From assembly GCA_009684525.1 (NCBI GenBank), contig WKKR01000002.1, positions 186,001 to 250,000 of the forward strand: a DNA stretch of 64,000 bases. Reading direction: 5' to 3'. Below are positions 35,051 to 42,495 of this stretch, in pieces. Positions within the stretch are counted from its first letter, which is position 1. Every line of letters starts with the position of its first letter. Both the position numbers and the translations under genes were made by a program. Source of the DNA: Geobacter sp. (GTDB taxonomy: Bacteria; Desulfobacterota; Desulfuromonadia; Geobacterales; DSM-12255). The notes under the pieces were generated by a model, which saw only the letters and a program-made list of their open reading frames with translations, ran no database searches and had not been told where the DNA came from.

Positions 35051-35597
35051 AGCGACGCTCCAATAACTAGGCAAAACTATAACATATATTTTTCTCTATG
35101 CAATGCGGAACGCTTCTGTGTGGGGGGAATGCACGTCGGATTGATGTTGTGCGCGGAGAACTTGCTTGCAGAAATTGGGGCCGGCAATGGTCGGGGGTGG
35201 TCCGGAATGCGAAAGAGCCGCTACCTGTAACGGTAACGGCTCTTCGTGTTTGGCGTCCCCAGTTGGTATCTGTTGTTAGACGACAATGTGCGGTACATCA
35301 TTACTGACGTTGTGCTGCTTGAGCATCATCTGCGACATTGCTGCACCTGCTGCAATCGTGAGGACGCCGTGAAGAAAAGTTACCACCGGTTATCGGTTTG
35401 TCAAGCCGTGTCGATCCGGGCGGCGCTCGGCCCTGCCGGGAGAATGGGACAACGCATTCCTGGTGGTTTGCAGTGCCTGCTTCAGTATCCACAGGATGGC
35501 GGGGGCGGCAAAATAGGATATGCTTGTATCGGGTCGTCAATTCCGCATCAGGGAAGTCACCGTGCCAGTTCAACCCATCAAAACGCACCGGCAGCCG
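35051..35597. other. Long intergenic region with structured elements
   Basis: This 547-base gap lies between divergent genes. It contains a long hairpin (35213-35244: AAGAGCCG paired with CGGCTCTT, with further internal pairing). A distant inverted repeat is also present (GGCGTCC 35252-35258 / GGACGCC 35362-35368). A 36-codon minus-strand frame (35276-35386, GTG start, hydrophobic) sits between these elements, without a ribosome-binding site. A small RNA or micro-protein is possible; neither is called. The right part carries the promoter of the sensor kinase, not recognised. Confidence 0.4.
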
Positions 35598-37361
35598 ATG
35601 AATCGCCTGTGGGCCGGGGTGCTTTCCCTCGCCGTTCTGCTGCTGTTCAGTGCCGTTTCCTGTCCCACTGCCGCAGGCGCAAACGTTCAGGCCGTCCCTA
35701 TCGCCGACCGGACCATTGTCGTCGGTGGCGACCGCGATTACCCCCCCTACGAGTATATCGACGCAAACGGTAAACCGGCAGGTTTCAACGTCGAGCTGAC
35801 CAGGGCCATTGCCGAGGTCATGGGGATGAAGGTCGAGTTCAGGCTCGGTGGCTGGTCGGAGATGCGTTCAGCCCTGCAGAGCGGTCGGGTCGATGTACTG
35901 CAGGGGATGTCCTTCTCGGCAGATCGCGCCAGGGAAGTGGAGTTTTCCCTGCCCCACGCCATGGTCAACCACGCCGTATTCGCCCGTCGCGACTCCCCCA
36001 CGGTGCATTCTCTCGCGGAACTGGCAGGGAAATCGGTTGCCGTCCATCGGGGGGGGATCATGCACGACATGCTGGTGCGGGAAGGTTTTACCGGCACCCT
36101 CCGGCTCACGCCGACCCCGGCCGATGCCCTGCGCCTCGTGGCGGCGGGAGAGACCGATTTCGCCATTGTCGCCATTGTGCCGGGGATGTACATGATCCGC
36201 GAGCTGAAGCTCTCCAACCTGGTTCCCGTCGTGCGAAACGTGGCCACCCACCGCTACGGCTATGCCGTCAAGAAAGGGAACGTGGAGCTGCTTTCCCGGT
36301 TCAATGAAGGGCTCGCTATCCTGAGGAAGACCGGCCAGTATGAGCTGATCTATAACAAGTGGCTCGGCGTGCTGGAGCCGGCACAGGTGGATCTGCGGAC
36401 CCTTGCCCGGTACGGGGCAGTGGTGGTTATCCCCCTGGTGGTGCTGCTGGGGGGATTCGCCCTCTGGTCGCGCACGCTCCACCGCCAGGTTGCCCTGCGC
36501 ACCGCTGACCTGACTAGGGAGATCGCCGAACGGAGGCATGCCGAAGAGGAGCTGCGCCGGAACCAGCAGCAGCTCGTCCAGGCCGACAAGCTGGCCGCCC
36601 TGGGGGTCCTGGTCTCGGGGGTCGCCCACGAGATCAACAACCCGACCGGCCTGATCCTCCTTGACGTCCCGATCCTCAAGCGAGCCCACGGCGATACGGA
36701 GCGCATCCTCGAAGAGCAGTTCGCCGCGCAGGGTGATTTCAACCTCGGCGGGCTTCCGTATTCCGAGATGCGCCAGGAGATTCCGCGGATACTGGACGAG
36801 ATGCAGGAAGGGGCGAAGCGAATCAAGCGGATCGTCAACGACCTGAAGGATTTTGCCCGACGGGACGACGCGGCCGACAAGGCCCTCATCGATCTGAATA
36901 CGGTTGTCCGGACGGCACTGCGGCTCGTGGAGCCGACGGTTCGCAAGGCGACGAACCGCCTGCACGTCGATTACGCCGACGGGATTCCGCCGGTTCTGGG
37001 CAATGGCCAACGGATCGAGCAGGTGGTGATAAACCTGGTCCTCAACGCCTGCCAGGCCCTGCCGGATGCGGAGCGGGGTGTTTTCATCGGCACCCGGTAC
37101 AACCGCGCCACCGAAAGCGCCGTCCTGACGGTGCGCGACGAGGGGGTGGGGATCTCCCGGGAAAACCTGTCGCGGCTGACCGACCCCTTTTTCACCACCA
37201 AGCGGGAGAGCGGGGGGACCGGTCTCGGCCTTTCCGTTTCCGACGGCATCGTCAAGGAACATGGCGGCGATCTCTGGTTCGAGTCGACCCCCGGTGCCGG
37301 GACCACCGTTACCCTTGCCATCCCCGTTGTCAATGAGTTCCCATCCGGAAACTCCGGATGA
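35598..37361 (+). CDS. Sensor histidine kinase with periplasmic SBP_bac_3 domain
   Basis: A 587-residue kinase. A signal or anchor helix (about 5-27) precedes an amino-acid-type binding domain (about 38-265: RDYPPYEYIDANGKPAGFNVEL, DVLQGMSFSADRAREVEFS). One transmembrane helix follows (about 275-295). The HisKA domain has His in LVSGVAHEINNP. HATPase_c has NGQRIEQVVINLVLNACQAL, DEGVGIS and GGTGLGLSVS. Several starts are possible (35520 gives 26 more residues). 35598 is chosen because it places the signal peptide at the N-terminus; its ribosome-binding site is weak. It precedes its response regulator by 20 bases. The position next to a C4-dicarboxylate carrier suggests an organic-acid ligand. 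Confidence 0.85.
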   Translation: MNRLWAGVLSLAVLLLFSAVSCPTAAGANVQAVPIADRTIVVGGDRDYPPYEYIDANGKPAGFNVELTRAIAEVMGMKVEFRLGGWSEMRSALQSGRVDVLQGMSFSADRAREVEFSLPHAMVNHAVFARRDSPTVHSLAELAGKSVAVHRGGIMHDMLVREGFTGTLRLTPTPADALRLVAAGETDFAIVAIVPGMYMIRELKLSNLVPVVRNVATHRYGYAVKKGNVELLSRFNEGLAILRKTGQYELIYNKWLGVLEPAQVDLRTLARYGAVVVIPLVVLLGGFALWSRTLHRQVALRTADLTREIAERRHAEEELRRNQQQLVQADKLAALGVLVSGVAHEINNPTGLILLDVPILKRAHGDTERILEEQFAAQGDFNLGGLPYSEMRQEIPRILDEMQEGAKRIKRIVNDLKDFARRDDAADKALIDLNTVVRTALRLVEPTVRKATNRLHVDYADGIPPVLGNGQRIEQVVINLVLNACQALPDAERGVFIGTRYNRATESAVLTVRDEGVGISRENLSRLTDPFFTTKRESGGTGLGLSVSDGIVKEHGGDLWFESTPGAGTTVTLAIPVVNEFPSGNSG

Positions 37362-37381
37362 GAAACTAATGAGGAGGAGAC

Positions 37382-38791
37382 GTGAACCAGCACACCTATC
37401 CCGCCTTCGGCATACTCCTGGTCGACGACGAGCCGGCCTGGCTGAAATCCCTTTCCCTTACCCTGCGGAGCTGCGCGGGGCTGACCAACATCGCCACCTG
37501 CCAGGACAGCCGGGAGGTCATGGGACTCCTTGCCGGCGGTGAGATCGCCCTGGTCCTGCTCGATCTCACCATGCCCCATCTGTCGGGGGAGGAACTCCTC
37601 TCGCAGATCGGCGAGCAGCACCCTGACGTCACCACCATCGTCATCAGCGGGCTCAATCAACTGGAGACAGCGGTCCGCTGCATGAAGCTCGGAGCCTTCG
37701 ATTACTTCATCAAGACCGACGAGGAGGACCGGATCGTCGGGGGGGTGCTGCGGGCCGTACGGATGAAGGAGATGCAGCGCGATTACCTGGAGATGTCGAC
37801 CCGCCTCGCCTCAGGCGAGTTACGTCATCCGGAGGCGTTTGCCGCTATCGTCACCGGCGATCGGGCAATGCTGAAGGTCTTTGCCTATGTGGAGGCGGTC
37901 GCCAGGAGCCCTCAGCCGCTCCTGATCACCGGGGAAAGCGGCGTTGGCAAGGAGCTCGTCGCGCAGGCCGCCCACCGCCTGAGCGGTTGCCGGGGGAAGC
38001 TGGTGACGGTCAACGTGGCCGGCCTTGACGATACGGTCTTTGCCGACACGCTCTTCGGTCACGTCCGGGGGGCCTTCACGGGTGCCGAGCAGCTCCGGCG
38101 CGGCATGGTCGAGGAGGCAGCGGACGGGACGCTCTTTCTCGACGAGATCGGTGATCTGAGCATTGCCTCACAGGTAAAGCTTCTGCGGCTGCTCCAGGAG
38201 GGGGAGTTCTTCCCGCTGGGGTGCGACCAGCCGAAGCGGCTCAAGGCCCGCATCATCGTTGCCACGCACCAGAACCTGGCGGAAAAGGAGGCAGCTGGAA
38301 CGTTCCGCCGCGATCTCTTCTATCGCCTCCGTACCCATCAGGTGCACCTGCCGCCGCTCAGGGAGCGGCCCGGCGACATTCCCTTGCTGCTGGATCATTT
38401 CCTGGAAGAGGCGGCCCGAACCCTGGGTAAAAAGAAACCGACGCCGCCCCGTGAACTGTCCCAGGTTCTCGCCACCTACGGCTTCCCCGGCAACGTCCGC
38501 GAACTCAAGGCAATGGTCTTCGATGCCGTGAGCCTGCACCGTGACCGGATGCTCTCCATGGAGTCGTTCCTCAAGACCATCGGCCAACTCCGGACGGCGC
38601 GTGAAGAGGCTGCCCCTCCCGGCCGCAACCCCTTTGCCGGTTTTGTCGATCTCCCCACCTTCAGTGAGGCGGCCGGCCTGCTCGTTGCCGAAGCCATGCA
38701 CCGGGCCAACGGCAATCAGACCATGGCGGCGCGGCTCCTCGGCATATCCCAGCCGGCCCTGAACAAACGGCTGAAGATGCGACGTGGCTGA
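37382..38791 (+). CDS. Sigma-54-dependent response regulator (DctD/NtrC-like)
   Basis: A 469-residue activator starting at GTG with AGGAGGAGAC upstream. The receiver (about 8-125) has DDE acidic residues and the phospho-Asp in LVLLDLTMP. The AAA+ domain (about 160-390) has Walker A GESGVGKE, the sigma-54 contact loop GAFTGA, and DEIGDL. A Fis-type helix-turn-helix (AARLLGISQPALNKRLK) ends the protein. The neighbouring kinase is its expected partner. A GG-N10-GC promoter and three ATAAC-N5-GTTAT sites lie between its stop and the C4-dicarboxylate transporter gene, its likely target. Confidence 0.93.
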   Translation: MNQHTYPAFGILLVDDEPAWLKSLSLTLRSCAGLTNIATCQDSREVMGLLAGGEIALVLLDLTMPHLSGEELLSQIGEQHPDVTTIVISGLNQLETAVRCMKLGAFDYFIKTDEEDRIVGGVLRAVRMKEMQRDYLEMSTRLASGELRHPEAFAAIVTGDRAMLKVFAYVEAVARSPQPLLITGESGVGKELVAQAAHRLSGCRGKLVTVNVAGLDDTVFADTLFGHVRGAFTGAEQLRRGMVEEAADGTLFLDEIGDLSIASQVKLLRLLQEGEFFPLGCDQPKRLKARIIVATHQNLAEKEAAGTFRRDLFYRLRTHQVHLPPLRERPGDIPLLLDHFLEEAARTLGKKKPTPPRELSQVLATYGFPGNVRELKAMVFDAVSLHRDRMLSMESFLKTIGQLRTAREEAAPPGRNPFAGFVDLPTFSEAAGLLVAEAMHRANGNQTMAARLLGISQPALNKRLKMRRG

Positions 38792-38797
38792 ACCGGT

Positions 38798-38831
38798 ATA
38801 ACCTCCCGTTATAACCATAACCTCCGGTTGT
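38798..38831 (+). promoter_or_regulatory. Two upstream activator sites for the response regulator
   Basis: ATAACCTCCCGTTAT (38798-38812) and ATAACCTCCGGTTGT (38817-38831) are dyads of the form ATAAC-N5-GTTAT with centres 19 bases apart. They lie 60-90 bases upstream of the sigma-54-type promoter, a usual position for enhancer sites. A third copy, ATAACCTTGCGTTAT (38888-38902), overlaps the promoter itself. Confidence 0.6.
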
Positions 38832-38882
38832 CAACGTTGCAACATGGCGCAATCATTGCAATTTGTGGCCGGATTGCCCGGC

Positions 38883-38898
38883 GGGCCATAACCTTGCG
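38883..38898 (+). promoter_or_regulatory. Candidate sigma-54 promoter of the C4-dicarboxylate transporter
   Basis: GGGCCATAACCTTGC has GG (38884-38885) and GC (38896-38897) separated by exactly 10 bases, with the -12 box TTGC perfect and the -24 box GGGCCA partly matching TGGCAC. A sigma-54 activator gene ends 92 bases upstream. Confidence 0.6.
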
Positions 38899-39064
38899 TT
38901 ATAGGGGTTGTGTCAGTACGGATGAAGTTTGAAAGGGTATTGTGTAGCAATATCAGCTATATATGCAATATGGTGGTCGTGGCATTCTCCATGCTTTTAG
39001 TGGGATAGATACGAAAGAGGGCCTTCCGGCTCATTCAAACCTGTCCCAGATATGGAGGTGTCTC

Positions 39065-40393
39065 ATGGCAATGTTCTGGATCCAATTCGTGCTTGTCCTC
39101 GGTGCCGTCCTGCTCGGCATCCGTCGCGGCGGGGTAGCCCTCGGCCTGATCGGCGGCCTCGGCGTGGCGCTTCTCACGCTCGTCTTCCGCAGCGCTCCCG
39201 CCGAACCCCCCATTGCCGTCATGCTGATCATCCTGGCGGTGGTGACCGCCTCGGCCACGCTGCAGGTGGCCGGCGGCCTCGACTACCTGGTGCAGCTGAC
39301 TGAGAAGATGCTGCGCGCCCATCCCAAGTATGTGACTATCCTGGCGCCGCTCTCCACCTTCTTCCTGACGGTCTGCGTCGGCACCGGCCACGCCGTCTAC
39401 GCCCTGCTGCCGGTCATCGCCGACGTGGCGATCAAGACCGGAACACGTCCCGAGCGACCGATGGCCATTGCCAGCGTCGCCTCCCAGATGGGGATCACAG
39501 CCAGCCCGGTGGCGGCCGCCGTCACCTTCTTCCTCGGCTTTGCCGCAAGTTCCGGCCATCCGGTTACCCTGATCGACATCATCTCCATCACCATGCCGGC
39601 CGGAATCGTCGGCGTGATGGCTGCGGCGGCCTGGAGTTTCAACCGCGGCAAGGACCTGGACAAGGACTCCGAGTTCCAGTCCCGCCTGGCCGATTCCGAG
39701 TTCCGCAAGGCCCTCGACACCGACGTCACCACCCTGGACAAGAAGATATCCGGTACCGCGAAGCTTTCCGTTGCGCTCTTCTTTGCCGGCGTCGCCACAA
39801 TCATCCTCTTTGCCGTCGTTCCCGAGCTGCTGCCGCTTTCCAGCGGGAAGAAGCCGATCCCGATGACCACGGTTGTCCAGTTCGTCATGCTGGCCTACGG
39901 AGCCTTCATCATGTTCGCTGGCGACGTCAAGGCCAAGGAGATCGCCCATTCCAGCGTCTTCATCTCCGGGATGATCGCGGTCGTCTCCATCTTCGGCATT
40001 GCCTGGATGAGCGATACCTTCATCACCGCCAACAAGAAGTTCCTGGTGGACAACATCGGCGCCATGGTGAAACTCGCCCCCTGGACCTTTGCCATTGCCA
40101 CCTTCTGCATCTCCGCATTCGTCAAGAGCCAGGCCGCGACCCTTGCCATCACCCTGCCGCTGGGCGTGGCCCTGGGGCTTCCGATCACCCTGCTGCTCGG
40201 CCTCATTCCGGCCAGCTACGCCTACTTCTTCTTTGCCTTCTATCCCAGCGACCTGGCCGCCATCAACTTCGACCGCACCGGCACCACCCGCATCGGCAAG
40301 TATCTCCTCAACCACAGCTTCATGATCCCCGGTCTCATCGGGGTTGGGGTATCAACCGTGACTGCTTACCTGATATCGAGCATTATCCTGTAA
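39065..40393 (+). CDS. Anaerobic C4-dicarboxylate transporter (DcuA/DcuB family)
   Basis: A 442-residue carrier with 10-12 hydrophobic helices. The N-terminus FWIQFVLVLGAVLLGIRRGG and the block GTGHAVYALLPVIADVA are characteristic of Dcu proteins. It exchanges fumarate, malate or aspartate for succinate across the inner membrane and would feed fumarate respiration or C4-acid uptake. The ATG at 39065 has GGAGGTG upstream; an earlier ATG (38963) would add 34 polar residues. The two-component pair just upstream and the promoter signals indicate sigma-54 control. A strong terminator follows. Confidence 0.93.
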   Translation: MAMFWIQFVLVLGAVLLGIRRGGVALGLIGGLGVALLTLVFRSAPAEPPIAVMLIILAVVTASATLQVAGGLDYLVQLTEKMLRAHPKYVTILAPLSTFFLTVCVGTGHAVYALLPVIADVAIKTGTRPERPMAIASVASQMGITASPVAAAVTFFLGFAASSGHPVTLIDIISITMPAGIVGVMAAAAWSFNRGKDLDKDSEFQSRLADSEFRKALDTDVTTLDKKISGTAKLSVALFFAGVATIILFAVVPELLPLSSGKKPIPMTTVVQFVMLAYGAFIMFAGDVKAKEIAHSSVFISGMIAVVSIFGIAWMSDTFITANKKFLVDNIGAMVKLAPWTFAIATFCISAFVKSQAATLAITLPLGVALGLPITLLLGLIPASYAYFFFAFYPSDLAAINFDRTGTTRIGKYLLNHSFMIPGLIGVGVSTVTAYLISSIIL

Positions 40394-40445
40394 GACACGG
40401 GTTGTAATGCGGAAGAATACCCGAGCATTCAGGAAGCAACAGACG

Positions 40446-40479
40446 AAAAGGCCGTCTCTCATTGGAAAGACGGCCTTTT
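40446..40479. terminator. Bidirectional rho-independent terminator
   Basis: AAAAGGCCGTCT (40446-40457) and AGACGGCCTTTT (40468-40479) are exact inverted repeats around a 10-base loop. A T-run follows on either strand. It serves the dicarboxylate transporter and the convergent outer-membrane protein gene. Confidence 0.92.
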
Positions 40480-40523
40480 GCTTCTGCGGTTTTCATCATC
40501 ACAGGGTGCCTTTGCCGGCGAAG

Positions 40524-41381
40524 CTAGAAATCGTAGGAAACTGCGAGCCCCATCCCATAATCGGGGCTGGCTTTTTCGATCCCCTTGGCCAGATATCCAT
40601 CGATGCCGGTATGTTTGGTCAACTGGTATTTGACCTTCAGCCGTGCTTCCAGGAGGGCCGATGCCCCTTCGACGGTGGCTGTACTCCCCTTGAGCAACAG
40701 CATGGGCTGCAATTTTTCGCTCAGCTGGTAACCGCCCCCGGCGTAGTAATAGAGATAATCCTTGACCGGCAGCACCGTTGATTTTCCCTGGAAGGCATAC
40801 CCCAGCTCGCCATCGGCAAACCAGTCGCCGAACCATTTGGTGAGTTCCACGGCAATTCCCTCGTCAAAAGCTCCTGTCCCGAGGTATTTGTTCTTGTCGG
40901 CAGTGGGGAGTTTCACGTAAAAGTTCGGCCGAATTGCCGGTACGAATTCTTCTTCGGAATAGAGGAGATACCCTGCCGAGAGTTTCATGTCGCCAAGCCC
41001 GCTCTGGGAATTGCTGACAGTTCCCGACGATGCGGAGGTCCGTGGCCCCGACCCGCTCATTGCCGCCATAACCGACTGCGTGCCCGTGGTTTGCCCCTGC
41101 TGCATCCCCATATACTGGCCCGCCACCACTGCGCTTGTGCTTTGGTAGATAAACGGGATCTCAAGGGAGAAATCGAGCCGTTCAGTCGGCATGACAGCCA
41201 GGGTGAACGGCATGTAAATCGAGTCCGTCTTTATGCCGGTTCCGTAGTCGCCCGAGGCGAATTCGAATCCGAGGCCGACGGAATAGTCCGGTCCGTCGGC
41301 ATACGCCCATGCCGGGATGAAACTGGCGATCATGATCGCAAAAAGAATAAAAAGTCTTCCGGATTCCCAACATCGTTTCAC
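40524..41381 (-). CDS. Outer-membrane beta-barrel protein
   Basis: A 285-residue secreted protein with a signal peptide (about 1-27) and many alternating amphipathic strands. It ends in the outer-membrane signature GLAVSYDF (terminal Phe). It resembles the meta-pathway phenol-degradation/transporter-like barrel family. The middle (about 85-120) is a Met/Gln/Ser-rich loop (GQYMGMQQGQTTGTQS). The start is GTG at 41381 with AAGGAG 7 bases upstream; longer frames are not supported. It is the last of the Met-rich secreted genes controlled by the ZraSR-like system. The function is unknown. Confidence 0.8.
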   Translation of the reverse strand: MKRCWESGRLFILFAIMIASFIPAWAYADGPDYSVGLGFEFASGDYGTGIKTDSIYMPFTLAVMPTERLDFSLEIPFIYQSTSAVVAGQYMGMQQGQTTGTQSVMAAMSGSGPRTSASSGTVSNSQSGLGDMKLSAGYLLYSEEEFVPAIRPNFYVKLPTADKNKYLGTGAFDEGIAVELTKWFGDWFADGELGYAFQGKSTVLPVKDYLYYYAGGGYQLSEKLQPMLLLKGSTATVEGASALLEARLKVKYQLTKHTGIDGYLAKGIEKASPDYGMGLAVSYDF

Positions 41382-41425
41382 TGTTAACTCCTTGAACGTC
41401 ACCGGTTCTGCCCGGCGGATCGGCC

Positions 41426-41941
41426 TCAGTGTCTCATCATGCCACCGCCCCACATCATGCCGCCCCGTGGGCCATTTGACATCATGCTGCCAGCAGTCCG
41501 TGCCGACCAACCAGGTTCACCGCGCTCGTTTCGCACTACCATCCGGGCGCCGGTTGTCAGGTTCGTCAGTTTCTGCACCATCAGATAGGATTTTCCGTCT
41601 TCCCCCTGGGCTTTGGAGCCCCTGGCAGCAATCTCGTCGTTGGGATGAAGCGGGAATTCCTTTTTTACCCAGGAATATTTCGGGCCGAGACTGAGGCTGA
41701 TGATTTCGCCATCGGTCCTGACTTCAACGAATACGTGTTCGTTTCCATTGGTTCGAGGGGCAGAGACAACCCGGCCCGAAACGGTCGTCACCGTGTTGAT
41801 ATCGTATCCCCTGTTGAAATCAAGGCCGCTCTTCCCCACATCATCACTCCCGAAGCCGAAACCGGCGAAAGCGGTTGCGGCAAACAGACAATTCAAGAAG
41901 ACTGCCAGGGGTATGATGGGGGAAAAGCGGCCCTTGTTCAT
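41426..41941 (-). CDS. Periplasmic OB-fold-like protein with Met/His-rich tail
   Basis: A 171-residue secreted protein. The signal peptide spans about 1-26. The central beta-rich part (about 45-135: NTVTTVSGRVVSAP, HVFVEVRTDGEIISLSLGP) resembles an OB-fold. The tail (about 150-171) is Gly/Met/His-rich and ends MMWGGGMMRH, a likely soft-metal (copper or silver) binding element. The start has an AGGAGCAT site. It follows the other Gly/Met/His-rich gene (46-base gap) on the same strand. The function is unknown; metal handling in the envelope is inferred. Confidence 0.75.
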   Translation of the reverse strand: MNKGRFSPIIPLAVFLNCLFAATAFAGFGFGSDDVGKSGLDFNRGYDINTVTTVSGRVVSAPRTNGNEHVFVEVRTDGEIISLSLGPKYSWVKKEFPLHPNDEIAARGSKAQGEDGKSYLMVQKLTNLTTGARMVVRNERGEPGWSARTAGSMMSNGPRGGMMWGGGMMRH

Positions 41942-41987
41942 GCTGAAATGCTCCTGTCTGATGTTACATGGTGGCCGTGGCAGCGGT

Positions 41988-42320
41988 TCACTGCGTAACG
42001 GTCATGCCATTGCCGGTCCCGGTTCCATTCCTGTGTTCATGCTGCGCGCCGGTTCCATTGCCCGCGCCGTTCTGCATTCTTGTCTGTGGACCAGCGCCAT
42101 TCATCGATTTGTGCTGCGGCCCGGTACCATCCTGGGAACCGTTCTGCAGCATGTTTCCCTGTCCCGCTCCCTGATGCATGGTGGCAGACATCTGATGGGT
42201 GCCGGCCATGCTCCCGCCTGTGCGGCCGCCACCCATGCCGCCACCGAAAGCAAATGCCTGGGCAGCGAATGCGAGGGCAGCTACAATTGCCACCGTGGAA
42301 ATGGTTGTGGTTCTTTTCAT
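41988..42320 (-). CDS. Small secreted Gly/Met/His/Asn-rich repeat protein (ZraP-position)
   Basis: A 110-residue protein with a signal peptide (about 1-24) and a low-complexity mature part rich in Gly, Asn, Met, Gln and His. NG-type repeats recur: MNGAGPQ, MQNGAGNGTGAQH and RNGTGTGNGM. There is no recognised fold. It lies just downstream of the ZraR-like regulator gene, the place taken by the zinc chaperone ZraP in enterobacteria, but it does not share the ZraP helical fold. The ATG at 42320 has a perfect GGGAGGT site. Candidate sigma-54 and enhancer sequences lie upstream. Metal binding is an inference from composition. Confidence 0.75.
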   Translation of the reverse strand: MKRTTTISTVAIVAALAFAAQAFAFGGGMGGGRTGGSMAGTHQMSATMHQGAGQGNMLQNGSQDGTGPQHKSMNGAGPQTRMQNGAGNGTGAQHEHRNGTGTGNGMTVTQ

Positions 42321-42367
42321 CTGTGAATACCTCCCGAGGAGAAATGTAGTTTCTGACAGGGGATATT

Positions 42368-42382
42368 CCATCAATCATGCCA
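42368..42382 (-). promoter_or_regulatory. Candidate sigma-54-type promoter of the Met/His-rich genes
   Basis: On the minus strand TGGCATGATTGATGG has a perfect -24 element (TGGCATG) and a -12 element ATGG that matches TTGC only partly. The predicted transcript would start about 37 bases before the ATG at 42320. Confidence 0.4.
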
Positions 42383-42458
42383 TTATCGATATATTATGTA
42401 AGTTGCTTGAATTATTGCAGTGCCGATTTCGGGTGAGTATAGTGCTTCCGGTAAACAG

Positions 42459-42483
42459 GTGCAAGCCTTTGCACTTGAGTGCA
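42459..42483 (-). promoter_or_regulatory. Two overlapping perfect palindromes, likely activator sites
   Basis: GTGCAAGCCTTTGCAC (42459-42474) and TGCACTTGAGTGCA (42470-42483) are both perfect inverted repeats sharing the TGCAC arm. They lie just after the regulator stop codon and 80-115 bases upstream of the candidate sigma-54 promoter, the expected place for enhancer binding by the ZraR-like protein. Confidence 0.6.
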
Positions 42484-42495
42484 GCGTTTTGCGCT

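Noticed and set aside
39035-40315. 426-codon minus-strand open frame
   Set aside because: It is antisense to the dicarboxylate transporter and full of Gly/Asp/Glu/His repeats typical of mirrored hydrophobic codons.
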